This document shows positions 1 to 6,870 of a DNA stretch of 11,652 nucleotides, piece after piece; position 1 is the stretch's first letter; each line of letters starts with the position of its first letter. This DNA comes from Legionella genomosp. 1 (GTDB taxonomy: Bacteria; Pseudomonadota; Gammaproteobacteria; Legionellales; Legionellaceae). The stretch lies in NCBI GenBank assembly GCA_945901145.1, contig CAMDJY010000021.1, forward strand, positions 1-11,652, written 5' to 3'. The notes beneath the pieces were generated by a model. It was not told the origin of the DNA and did not search any database. It saw nothing but the letters and a program-made list of their open reading frames with translations. The position numbers and the translations under genes are program-made.

Positions 1-1
1 C

Positions 2-607
2 TTACAAGGAGAGTCCAGCAGAATTGGACTTCCGACTGTTTTTATTCGGTTAACCGGTTGCCCGCTCAGATGTCAATATTGTGATACCACTTATGCGTTT
101 CATGGAGGCAAAAAACTAAGCATTGAAGACATTCTAACAGAAGTGCGCACCTACCAAACACCTTATATCTGTGTGACTGGCGGCGAACCACTCGCGCAAC
201 CCGCATGCCTCACTTTACTCCAAGCATTATGTGATGACAATTATCAAGTATCGCTTGAAACCAGCGGCGCCATAGATTGTTCTGCAGTTGACCCACGGGT
301 CATGATCATCATGGACTTAAAAACGCCAGATTCTCTAGAAAGTGAAAAAAATAAGCTGACAAATCTAGACTATTTAAAACCCACAGATCAAATTAAATTT
401 GTATTATGTAGTCGGTTAGATTATGAATGGGCCTGCCAAATGATCATTGATCATAAACTTACTGCACGTGCTGAGATTCTATTTTCACCAAGTTACCAGC
501 AATTAGAACCACGTCTTCTGGCTGATTGGATTATTCAAGATCAACTGCTCGTCAGATTTCAACTGCAACTTCATAAACTTTTATGGAATGACGTGCCTGG
601 TCATTAA
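2..607 (+). CDS. queE: 7-carboxy-7-deazaguanine synthase QueE (5' partial)
   Basis: Radical SAM enzyme that rearranges 6-carboxytetrahydropterin to 7-carboxy-7-deazaguanine, the ring-contraction step of queuosine precursor synthesis in the cytosol. The reading frame is open from the left edge; the first visible residues (LQGES) match the family's N-terminal 'S-L-Q-G-E' segment, so only about 11-13 codons and the start lie outside. The [4Fe-4S]-binding motif is CPLRCQYC (Cys codons at 59, 71 and 80, spacing C-x3-C-x2-C), the short QueE form of the cluster motif. It is followed by DTTYAF, the SAM-contacting TGGEPL, the SLETSGA strand and the IMDLKTP strand, all family hallmarks. About 201 residues are visible, so the whole protein would be about 213, normal for QueE. 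The stop TAA lies in the first copy of an 11-bp tandem repeat, 24 bp before mvaD, which suggests cotranscription. The fold and function are clear; the start cannot be seen. Confidence 0.93.
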   Translation, partial: LQGESSRIGLPTVFIRLTGCPLRCQYCDTTYAFHGGKKLSIEDILTEVRTYQTPYICVTGGEPLAQPACLTLLQALCDDNYQVSLETSGAIDCSAVDPRVMIIMDLKTPDSLESEKNKLTNLDYLKPTDQIKFVLCSRLDYEWACQMIIDHKLTARAEILFSPSYQQLEPRLLADWIIQDQLLVRFQLQLHKLLWNDVPGH

Positions 608-618
608 CTGGTCATTAA
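597..618. repeat. 11-bp tandem duplication across the queE stop
   Basis: CTGGTCATTAA occurs twice back to back (597-607 and 608-618) with no mismatch. The first copy carries the last codons and stop of queE. The second occupies the start of the queE-mvaD gap and ends directly before the mvaD ribosome binding site (AAGGA, 619-623). It looks like a recent slippage or duplication product; no function is implied. Confidence 0.85.
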
Positions 619-631
619 AAGGAACATACAC

Positions 632-1573
632 ATGCAATGGTTTAGCCAAGCACCTGCAAATATTGCACTCATCAAATACATGGGCAAAATCGATCATGAA
701 ACCAATGAACCCGCTAATGCATCGTTATCTTATACTTTGCCCCATCTTCAGAGCTATGTCGTATTAGAATCTACTGATACTCAAGACAGCTGGGAACCTT
801 TATCTCTTCCAGGACTCATCAAACCCATTTTTAACGAACATGCTAAAACGCGTTTTTTAAAACATCTCACTTTGATTAAAAAGCATTTTGGCTATAACGG
901 TTATTTTAAAGTACGCTCTGCCAATAACTTTCCTCATGGTACAGGCTTAGCAAGTTCGGCTTCAAGTTTTGCCGCACTGACTCAATGTGCGGTTCAAGCG
1001 TGTTGTGAATTAATGCAGATTAAACGACCAACAATAGAAGCACAAGCAGCATTAAGTCGCCAAGGATCGGGATCATCATGTCGGTCTTTTTTCGCCCCAT
1101 GGGCACTTTGGGAAACAACGACAGCGCGAGCAGTAGCACTGCCCTACTCAACCCTCATCCATCAGGTTATTTTAATCGATACCGATGAAAAAAAAGTGTC
1201 TTCCAGTGAAGCACATCAGCGAATTAAAACGAGTCCCTTATATGCAGAACGACCTATACGTGCTCAACATCATCTTGAGGCTTTACTTAAAGCCCTACAC
1301 GCCGAACAATGGTATGATGCTTACCAAATTTGTTGGCAAGAGTTTCAAGATATGCATGCTTTATTCATGAGTTCAAATCCAAGCTTTACTTATATAAACG
1401 CCCAAACAAATGCAGTCTTAGAAAAAATCAATCATCTATGGCAATCTCTCGGCGATGGCCCTCTCATCACCATGGATGCAGGCCCGAATATCCACCTCTT
1501 GTATCGCCCAGATCAACAAGAACTAGCTATACAATTTAAACATGAGTTCTTCAATGAATATGTCATATTGTGA
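632..1573 (+). CDS. mvaD: Diphosphomevalonate decarboxylase
   Basis: Cytosolic GHMP-superfamily enzyme that converts mevalonate 5-diphosphate with ATP to isopentenyl diphosphate, CO2, ADP and phosphate, the last step of the classical mevalonate pathway. Diagnostic segments in order: PANIALIKYMGK (residues 8-19; the family has N-I-A-L-I-K-Y-W-G-K), the ATP loop GTGLASSASS (103-112), SRQGSGSSCRS (142-152, with the conserved Arg at 151) and MDAGPN (281-286) carrying the catalytic Asp282. The retained Asp and Arg favour a decarboxylase over mevalonate-3-kinase relatives. At 313 residues it is close to the usual 310-330. The ATG at 632 has an AAGGA Shine-Dalgarno at 619-623 with an 8-nt spacer. 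It follows queE by 24 bp, and the downstream kinase gene begins inside its 3' end, so the two GHMP enzymes are probably translationally coupled. Confidence 0.94.
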   Translation: MQWFSQAPANIALIKYMGKIDHETNEPANASLSYTLPHLQSYVVLESTDTQDSWEPLSLPGLIKPIFNEHAKTRFLKHLTLIKKHFGYNGYFKVRSANNFPHGTGLASSASSFAALTQCAVQACCELMQIKRPTIEAQAALSRQGSGSSCRSFFAPWALWETTTARAVALPYSTLIHQVILIDTDEKKVSSSEAHQRIKTSPLYAERPIRAQHHLEALLKALHAEQWYDAYQICWQEFQDMHALFMSSNPSFTYINAQTNAVLEKINHLWQSLGDGPLITMDAGPNIHLLYRPDQQELAIQFKHEFFNEYVIL

Positions 1574-2420
1574 ATTTCAAACCAAAACCCATGGTAAATG
1601 GATTTTAGCTGGAGAGCATGCAGTGCTTCGCGGTTATCCGGCATTGGTGTTTCCATTACAACATTATACATTTGAGCTCGATTACCAGCCTAATGATAGA
1701 TTACTCGAGATTCATTGTTCAGGTCTGCAAACAGAACTCCTCAGTCAATTAGTCTGGCGTGTCATTCAAAACGCTTCTAACCTGCAATTTACAGGCCACT
1801 TGTCTATTCATAATCAAATTCCTTTAGGCGTTGGACTCGGGGCATCAGCTGCACTTTGTGTTGCCATAGCCCGATGGCTACAAGCGTTGAATGACTCGGA
1901 AATGGATGTCTTTAGTTTCTCCAAAAAACTAGAACATATTTTTCATGGTCAAAGCAGTGGGCTGGATATTGCAGGTACAGCAACAACATCAGGTGGCGTT
2001 TACTTTCAAAACAATACCATCATACCCATAGAATTGACATGGTCACCGCAATGGTATTTATCTTCATCAGATGAAATCGGCATAACCGCGCATTGCATTG
2101 ATCAAGTACAAACACTATGGCACAAGGATAAAACACAAGCCCAAAAAATTGATGAGCAAATGGCCCACAGTGTTGAGCAAGCACGGACTGCACTGATAGA
2201 GAAATCTACCATAAATTTGTCCACTGCACTCAATCAAGCTGCCGACTGCTTTCAACAATGGGGACTAATCACCCCCAAATTAGCTCGGCATATGCAGATC
2301 CTAAGAGAAGCTGGTGCCATTGCGCTAAAACCAACAGGATCTGGCAGTGGTGGTCATGTCATTAGTCTATGGCAAAACGCTCCACCTAAATCTTTGCCAT
2401 TTGCACTTGTTGATATTTAG
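1542..2420 (+). CDS. Mevalonate kinase (GHMP kinase family)
   Basis: Probably phosphorylates mevalonate to 5-phosphomevalonate, upstream of MvaD. Three GHMP motifs are visible: GKWILAGEHAVLRGYPAL (residues 18-35, Lys19 and Glu25), PLGVGLGASAAL (94-105) and KPTGSGSGGHVISL (263-276). HGQSSGLD (135-142) supplies the catalytic-base Asp142 typical of mevalonate kinases. The GEHAV form and HG-x-SSG-x-D fit mevalonate kinase better than phosphomevalonate kinase (usually GEYAV), but the substrate is inferred. The ATP loop reads GLGAS where most members have GLGSS. Length 292 is slightly short for the family. The start is uncertain: ATGs at 1542, 1554 and 1560 are all in frame, all lie inside mvaD and none has a strong Shine-Dalgarno, which suggests reinitiation after mvaD. 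I list the most upstream; the overlap with mvaD is 32 bp. Confidence 0.85.
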   Translation: MSSSMNMSYCEFQTKTHGKWILAGEHAVLRGYPALVFPLQHYTFELDYQPNDRLLEIHCSGLQTELLSQLVWRVIQNASNLQFTGHLSIHNQIPLGVGLGASAALCVAIARWLQALNDSEMDVFSFSKKLEHIFHGQSSGLDIAGTATTSGGVYFQNNTIIPIELTWSPQWYLSSSDEIGITAHCIDQVQTLWHKDKTQAQKIDEQMAHSVEQARTALIEKSTINLSTALNQAADCFQQWGLITPKLARHMQILREAGAIALKPTGSGSGGHVISLWQNAPPKSLPFALVDI

Positions 2421-2686
2421 TCCACAAATTGATAATACGTCTCATCTTGTTTAATCATACCTAAATCATAACGCGCATGCTCTTCTAAGGATTGTTTGCC
2501 GGATTTAAGCTCCATAATATCCATCTCAATTGCTCGATTACGTGCTAATAATTTAGCATTTTCTTCAGTTTGCGCCTTTAATTTCCGATCAAGTTGCATC
2601 CAATGCAATAAACTATCATCACCTAACCAAAGTTTATACTGAAGGCCAAATAAGATAATAATTAAGCAAATCACAACAACTCTCAT
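2417..2686 (-). CDS. ftsB: Cell division protein FtsB
   Basis: Small bitopic inner-membrane protein of the divisome. In characterised gammaproteobacteria it forms the FtsQLB complex that licenses septal peptidoglycan synthesis. The 89-residue product has the full FtsB layout: a short cytoplasmic tip, one hydrophobic membrane span (about residues 3-17), a periplasmic heptad-rich coiled coil (about 28-68) and the conserved C-terminal block EEHARYDLGMIKQDETYY (68-85), whose A-R-x-x-L-G-M-I-K core is typical of the family. The ATG at 2686 has GGAG five bases upstream. Its stop overlaps that of the kinase gene in the shared tetranucleotide TTAG. FtsB is commonly encoded between enolase and ispD; here it instead follows a response-regulator-like gene by 46 bp and has no ispD beside it. 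Confidence 0.88.
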   Translation of the reverse strand: MRVVVICLIIILFGLQYKLWLGDDSLLHWMQLDRKLKAQTEENAKLLARNRAIEMDIMELKSGKQSLEEHARYDLGMIKQDETYYQFVD

Positions 2687-2732
2687 AAAATCTCCAGTAA
2701 GTCTTGATAAACCGCAAAGTATAAACCAACGC

Positions 2733-3632
2733 TTAAGAGACCCATAATTCTTCTGCAGCTAATTCATCAAGATATTGATGATAAGACAAAATCTTTTGTT
2801 TTTGTAATACAAAAAGTATTTCCTGTGAAAGATAGGCACAAGAATAAACTTTATTGGAAAAAATGCGTTCAAAAACATGATCATTTTCTGAAAAATCATC
2901 CTGACGCATATCTTCTACTTGCTTCATGATTAGCATGTTGATATTTGCATTCTGATCAAGCATTAAAAAACGACCGGTATCATCAAGCAAATAATATTCA
3001 ATAATATCGTATTTTTTTCGAAAATTTAAAAAGAAATCTGAAAATTTAATATCATAAAGATACAGAGGGAGTGTCAATGACAAAAGACGCGTCACCTGTT
3101 GAGAGATCTGAAAAAAATATTCATATTGCAAAAAAATAATTTGCTGTCGAATGAGTTTAAAAATTTGAAGATCTTGTTTTTTAATATAAGCATCGATGAG
3201 TCCCTGTTTCAGCGCATCAATCGCCCGCGGCTCTTCTCTCTCATCGACCAACATCAGCTTTTTAATCGGACTATTTTCTAGTTCACGACAAAGCTCAAAA
3301 CTATCAATACCTAACACAGCCGTGTCTATGACCACAACTGAAATTTCTGAAAATCGATAAGGATTATAGACTTCTGCATACAAGGGCGCTAAATGATTCT
3401 CTGTTGAAAATTGCTGAGCTTCAAGATATTCACTGGAACAATGTTGTCGAATCACATCAATTTCACATCGATAATTATCAATAAATTCTAGAGCTCGAGA
3501 GGGAACATCAAATAAGCGATAAGCAACAGACTCATGCAATTGACACGTAATATTAAGCATAAAATTATGACGATCACTAATAAATATGATCATACTTGGA
3601 AAATAGCAGATAGGAATTGAACAACGTTCCAT
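2733..3632 (-). CDS. Response-regulator-like protein with degenerate receiver domain
   Basis: Residues 14 to about 165 resemble a CheY-like receiver: a beta-1 strand MIIFISD (14-20), a hydrophobic beta-3 strand ending in the presumed phospho-acceptor, ISVVVIDTAVLGIDSFELC (97-115, Asp103), a beta-4 strand KKLMLV (124-129) and DAYIKK (147-152) with the conserved Lys. The usual acidic pair after beta-1 is reduced to Ser19-Asp20, and the Thr/Ser after beta-4 is Val129, so phospho-switching may be weakened or lost. About 40 extra residues sit before beta-3. The C-terminal 130 residues have no recognisable DNA-binding or enzyme domain; a segment EYYLLDDTGRFLMLD (212-226) resembles what I remember of an uncharacterised family of response regulators with this tail. 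The start at 3632 is chosen for its AGGAGG Shine-Dalgarno; Met14 has none. The gene looks more AT-rich than its neighbours. Role unknown; signalling is inferred from the fold only. Confidence 0.65.
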   Translation of the reverse strand: MERCSIPICYFPSMIIFISDRHNFMLNITCQLHESVAYRLFDVPSRALEFIDNYRCEIDVIRQHCSSEYLEAQQFSTENHLAPLYAEVYNPYRFSEISVVVIDTAVLGIDSFELCRELENSPIKKLMLVDEREEPRAIDALKQGLIDAYIKKQDLQIFKLIRQQIIFLQYEYFFQISQQVTRLLSLTLPLYLYDIKFSDFFLNFRKKYDIIEYYLLDDTGRFLMLDQNANINMLIMKQVEDMRQDDFSENDHVFERIFSNKVYSCAYLSQEILFVLQKQKILSYHQYLDELAAEELWVS

Positions 3633-3647
3633 AGCTCCTCCTGAGCT
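3633..3647 (-). promoter_or_regulatory. Small hairpin presenting the Shine-Dalgarno of the response-regulator-like gene
   Basis: On the minus-strand transcript the 15 bases just before the AUG read AGCUC-AGGAG-GAGCU: a perfect 5-bp stem with the ribosome binding site partly in its loop and partly in its 3' arm, ending exactly at the start codon. Three of the five pairs are G-C. The stem is short, so control of translation is only a possibility. Confidence 0.35.
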
Positions 3648-3689
3648 GACATCAAATCCTTACCTTAGGAAAAAAACTATCCTTCTTAT

Positions 3690-3718
3690 TTGATAACATG
3701 ATTTTACTTTAGATTCAA
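3690..3718 (-). promoter_or_regulatory. Candidate sigma-70 promoter for the response-regulator-like gene
   Basis: Read on the minus strand, TTGAAT (3718-3713) and TATCAA (3695-3690) are separated by 17 bp, each matching four of six consensus bases. It would give a leader of about 50 nt. Sequence match only; AT-rich background makes chance matches likely. Confidence 0.3.
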
Positions 3719-3729
3719 TAAAAAAAGAG

Positions 3730-3758
3730 TTGAGGTCTGATAACATAACAAACATAAT
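3730..3758 (+). promoter_or_regulatory. Candidate sigma-70 promoter for hemCDXY
   Basis: TTGAGG (3730-3735) and CATAAT (3753-3758) are separated by 17 bp and match nine of twelve consensus bases. Transcription would begin near 3765, about 25 nt before the hemC ATG. This is the only gap upstream of the four hem genes, so a promoter is expected here. Confidence 0.45.
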
Positions 3759-3789
3759 ATCTTCATCTATTTTTTTAAGTTCATCATTC

Positions 3790-4707
3790 ATGGTGCCTAA
3801 TTTGCTTCGTATTGCAACCCGAGAAAGCCCTCTCGCACTTTGGCAGGCCGAACATATCCGTCAACAGCTGCTCTTGCATTGGCCAAAACTCAATATTCAA
3901 CTCTTGCCCATGACCACATCTGGTGATCAATTTTTAAAAGATAAATTACAGAAAGTTGGCGGTAAAGGTTTATTTACCAAAGAATTAGAAGAAGCTTTAC
4001 TAGATGGCCGCGCGGACCTTGCCGTGCATTCCATGAAGGATGTTCCCAGTATGTTCCCCCCCGGATTGACTTTAGCCGCTATCTGTCTGCGTGAGAATCC
4101 TTTTGATGCGTTTGTTAGCTCAACGTATCAGGCTCTCAGCGCGCTACCTCAAGGAGCGACAGTAGGCACATCAAGCTTAAGACGGGAAGCACAATTGCTG
4201 GCGTTTCGACCTGACCTGCATATTAAACCGCTTCGAGGTAACGTCGGAAGCCGCCTTAAAAAACTTGATCAAAAAGAATATGATGCCCTGATTCTAGCAA
4301 CAGCAGGATTGCATCGACTGAATCTTCACGACCGCGTGACTGAGATCATAGACGAACAAATCATGCTGCCGGCCTGTGGTCAAGGAGCACTCGGCATTGA
4401 ATGTCGAGATGACGATCTCAACATCAAAAACTTACTCTTACCCCTGCACGCATGGTTAGATGCTTTATGTGTAAATACCGAACGCGCGGTCAATGCAGAA
4501 TTGGGTGGCAGCTGCCATACGCCAGTTGCTATTTATTGCAAACCTATTGACAATAGTCGACTCCTACTCCAGGCAAAAGTGTTTGCAACCGATGGGACCC
4601 AAGTCATTAGCCATATGCAAACTGGGTTAAATCAAGATGCAGAAAAACTTGCACATCTATGTTCAACAGCGCTGCTCAAACAAGGTGCAGCATCACTTCT
4701 TCATTAG
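3790..4707 (+). CDS. hemC: Porphobilinogen deaminase (hydroxymethylbilane synthase)
   Basis: Cytosolic heme-pathway enzyme that polymerises four porphobilinogens into hydroxymethylbilane on a covalently held dipyrromethane cofactor. The 305-residue sequence is colinear with E. coli HemC: LRIATRESPLALWQA at the N-terminus with Arg11, GGKGLFTKELE, the AVHSMKDVP loop with catalytic Asp84, GTSSLRR, LRGNV, PACGQGALGIE, and LGGSCHTPVA with the cofactor-attachment Cys242. Key residue numbers match E. coli exactly when the ATG at 3790 is used, which fixes this start. The frame extends 20 codons further to a TTG at 3730, but that stretch is not HemC-like and overlaps the likely promoter. The ribosome binding site is weak. 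It is the first gene of hemCDXY; hemD follows after 16 bp. Confidence 0.96.
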   Translation: MVPNLLRIATRESPLALWQAEHIRQQLLLHWPKLNIQLLPMTTSGDQFLKDKLQKVGGKGLFTKELEEALLDGRADLAVHSMKDVPSMFPPGLTLAAICLRENPFDAFVSSTYQALSALPQGATVGTSSLRREAQLLAFRPDLHIKPLRGNVGSRLKKLDQKEYDALILATAGLHRLNLHDRVTEIIDEQIMLPACGQGALGIECRDDDLNIKNLLLPLHAWLDALCVNTERAVNAELGGSCHTPVAIYCKPIDNSRLLLQAKVFATDGTQVISHMQTGLNQDAEKLAHLCSTALLKQGAASLLH

Positions 4708-4723
4708 AATATCACCCTAACCT

Positions 4724-5479
4724 ATGATATCAAATAAGCTAAAAGGACTTAGAATTCTAAATACTCGACCGAGTGATCAAGCGGTGAAGCTCTCGATGCT
4801 CATTACCCAACATGGCGGTTATTCCATTGAACGCCCGATGCTTGCTATTCAAGCAACAGACAATACCTGGGTAAAAAAAATACCAACATTGACCTCTATC
4901 CATCAAGCCATTTTTATAAGCCCAAATGCGGTTCAATATTTTTTTAAAAGCATGGCTCCAAACGCCTGGCCAGCCAGCATCTACACCACAGCGATAGGCT
5001 CCGCTACTGCCAATGCCTTAACCACCAATCACCTTCAAGTTCACCAAATACCCAAACAAGCAGATAGTGAGCATCTATTAAAATTAAATCATTTTCAACA
5101 CATCGCCCAGCAAAACATATTATTAGTCAAAGGCAAAGGCGGTTTGTCAATTCTTTCAGATCATTTAAGCGCACATCGTGCAAATTTAATTGAAGTCAAT
5201 GTCTATGAACGTACGGCACCCAATATTCCTCAAGACGAACTCGATTATTTATGGCAAACAGATGCTATCGACGTTATTATAATAACTAGTCAAGAAGCGA
5301 TGCAAAATTTATTTACTCTATTTGGTAAAAAAGCATATGCTTGGTTATGTCAAAAACCTTTTTTTGTCTTGAGTGATCGTCTGGCCCAGATAGCTCGAAG
5401 TTATGGTGTTACGACTGTAATCATTAGCCATCACGACACTCTTTTAAGCACTATTGAGGCCTATGTTTATGCAAGATAA
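4724..5479 (+). CDS. hemD: Uroporphyrinogen-III synthase
   Basis: Cyclises hydroxymethylbilane with inversion of ring D to give uroporphyrinogen III, directly after HemC. Sequence conservation in HemD is always low, but the family's landmarks are present: RILNTRP near the N-terminus (10-16), AIFISPNAV (62-70, the 'TSxNAV'-type strand-loop), ILLVKGKGGLSIL (132-144), a VYERTAP segment (160-166) and DVIIITSQEAMQNLF (183-197). Length 251 is typical (about 245-250 in E. coli). The position between hemC and hemX settles the assignment. No clear Shine-Dalgarno precedes the ATG at 4724. Its 3' end overlaps the start of hemX, so coupled translation is likely. Confidence 0.9.
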   Translation: MISNKLKGLRILNTRPSDQAVKLSMLITQHGGYSIERPMLAIQATDNTWVKKIPTLTSIHQAIFISPNAVQYFFKSMAPNAWPASIYTTAIGSATANALTTNHLQVHQIPKQADSEHLLKLNHFQHIAQQNILLVKGKGGLSILSDHLSAHRANLIEVNVYERTAPNIPQDELDYLWQTDAIDVIIITSQEAMQNLFTLFGKKAYAWLCQKPFFVLSDRLAQIARSYGVTTVIISHHDTLLSTIEAYVYAR

Positions 5480-6443
5480 GACCATTGAAACGCCCAAACC
5501 CAGTAAACGTCGATTCAATATTTGTGGTCTCCTATGGCTGCTCTTAATCGGGACCATAGGATACTTAGGATATCAAGATATTACCCAACATCAAGACATT
5601 CAGAGACTGCACAATAAATTGCAAAAAATCGAAAACGACCAAAACCAAATACAATCGACTCTCAATACAACACAACAAACGATAAAATCTAAATTCAACC
5701 AATTAGAAGAACATCTGGTGCAAACCACTGCGACCCCTGCCACAGAAATCAATCACCAGTGGCTAATCTATAAAGCAGCCTATGCAATAGAACTTGCCCA
5801 ATTCAATGCACATTGGAGTCAAGACAATACAACAACACTGTTATTGCTCAAACAAGCAGATGATTATTTAGCTGAAGTTCATGATCCAAAAGTAGTTCCA
5901 TTAAGACAAGCGCTCGCCAAAGACATCTTGGCTCAACAAACAATCTCTAAACTAGATATTACCGGGGTATTTAGTCAACTCAATGCCGTGCAACAACAGA
6001 TTGCAAACTATCATTTCGAACCATTACCAGCAACAGAAGAAGTAACAAAACCAGCAGAACCCCCTCCCACCGGCTGGTATTATCGATTATATGCTAACCT
6101 CAAGCCATTAAAACAATTTTTTGTGATCCATCATGATGATGAGTTATTACAAACTTTTCTCAGTCCTGCCTATCAAGAACTGCAGAAAGAAATTATTCTC
6201 CTCAATCTTCATGAGGCTGAATGGGCTCTATTAAAACACAATCAATCAATTTACGACATCAGCTTAAAACAAGCAATAGATCATATTAACCGAACATTAA
6301 GCAAACATCATCCAGCTATTGCTCAACTCAAAGCATTACAAACGTTACAAATTAACAATCCACAAGTCATCCCAGCAGATTCTTTCAATGCGCTGCAACG
6401 CCTTATGCCGACAAACATTCAATCTTCTGGAGTGCCTTCATAA
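5469..6443 (+). CDS. hemX: HemX-like inner-membrane protein
   Basis: Membrane-anchored protein of the hemCDXY operon. Despite the old label 'uroporphyrinogen-III C-methyltransferase', this protein shows no SAM-methyltransferase motifs; its biochemical role is not established. Layout: a basic cytoplasmic tip with KPSKRR, a single membrane span at about residues 17-35, a coiled coil (about 43-84) rich in Gln, Asn and Lys, an alpha-helical body, a proline-rich linker (EPPPTGW) and a helical C-terminal region. At 324 residues it is shorter than E. coli HemX (393). Start choice: GAGG at 5456-5459 lies nine bases before the ATG at 5469 but only three before the ATG at 5463, so 5469 is preferred. 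It overlaps the hemD end by 11 bp; its stop shares one base with the hemY ATG (TAATG). Confidence 0.85.
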   Translation: MQDKTIETPKPSKRRFNICGLLWLLLIGTIGYLGYQDITQHQDIQRLHNKLQKIENDQNQIQSTLNTTQQTIKSKFNQLEEHLVQTTATPATEINHQWLIYKAAYAIELAQFNAHWSQDNTTTLLLLKQADDYLAEVHDPKVVPLRQALAKDILAQQTISKLDITGVFSQLNAVQQQIANYHFEPLPATEEVTKPAEPPPTGWYYRLYANLKPLKQFFVIHHDDELLQTFLSPAYQELQKEIILLNLHEAEWALLKHNQSIYDISLKQAIDHINRTLSKHHPAIAQLKALQTLQINNPQVIPADSFNALQRLMPTNIQSSGVPS

Positions 6444-6862
6444 TGCGTGCTTTTTTGATTTTTTTTATCTTATTAAGCTCAGTTTGGCTCGGTGTTGAAC
6501 TACAACATGATCCTGGATATGTTATTATTTCTTTAAATCACTGGACGATTGAAGCAACCGTATGGACCAGTTTAATCACGATAATTTGCTTGTTTTTTGT
6601 ATTACATCTTGTGCTATTGTTTCTGCACTGGATATTAAACATGCCAAGACGCTTCAGACATTGGCGTCTTAAACAAAAAGCAAAACACGCTTTAAAAAAA
6701 CAGGATCTCGAACAACACCAAATATTAAAACAAAAACTATTACTAGACACCACCCCTGAAGGCTATTTCACCTTAGGCCAATTATTAGAAGAAACTCATG
6801 ATAGTTCAGGTGCGATTCTAGCTTATCGAGAAGGCTTAAAAGCAGCAATCCATATTAAATAA
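6443..6862 (+). CDS. hemY: Shortened HemY-like membrane protein
   Basis: The first 80 residues match the HemY N-terminal domain: a hydrophobic span (1-20), DPGYVIISLNHWTIEATVW (22-40; compare the 'GYV-I-----IE-S' signature), a second span (about 40-66) and a basic RRFRHWRLKQKAK stretch. In E. coli HemY (about 400 residues) a long TPR-type domain follows. Here the chain goes almost at once to GYFTLGQLL and AYREGLKAAI, which resemble the last helical repeat at the HemY C-terminus, and stops at 139 residues. The middle roughly 250 residues appear to be missing in frame. No leftover TPR sequence lies downstream, as the convergent FAH gene ends 8 bp away. The ATG has GGAG ten bases upstream and overlaps the hemX stop. 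It could be a functional minimal HemY or a decayed one; the open frame and intact Shine-Dalgarno favour expression. The role of HemY itself is poorly defined. Confidence 0.75.
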   Translation: MRAFLIFFILLSSVWLGVELQHDPGYVIISLNHWTIEATVWTSLITIICLFFVLHLVLLFLHWILNMPRRFRHWRLKQKAKHALKKQDLEQHQILKQKLLLDTTPEGYFTLGQLLEETHDSSGAILAYREGLKAAIHIK

Positions 6863-6870
6863 TCAAATTT

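Noticed and set aside
3730..3789. Upstream extension of hemC to a TTG start
   Set aside because: The extra 20 residues are not HemC-like, the TTG lies in the likely -35 element, and E. coli residue numbering (Arg11, Asp84, Cys242) is reproduced exactly from the ATG at 3790.
6660..6780. hemY shortness caused by a frameshift
   Set aside because: The frame stays open and ends with residues resembling the genuine HemY C-terminus; no TPR-like sequence was seen in the other frames or downstream. An in-frame deletion explains it better.
6863..6870. Terminator between the convergent hemY and FAH genes
   Set aside because: Only 8 bp separate the stops, and I see no hairpin followed by a T-run on either strand.
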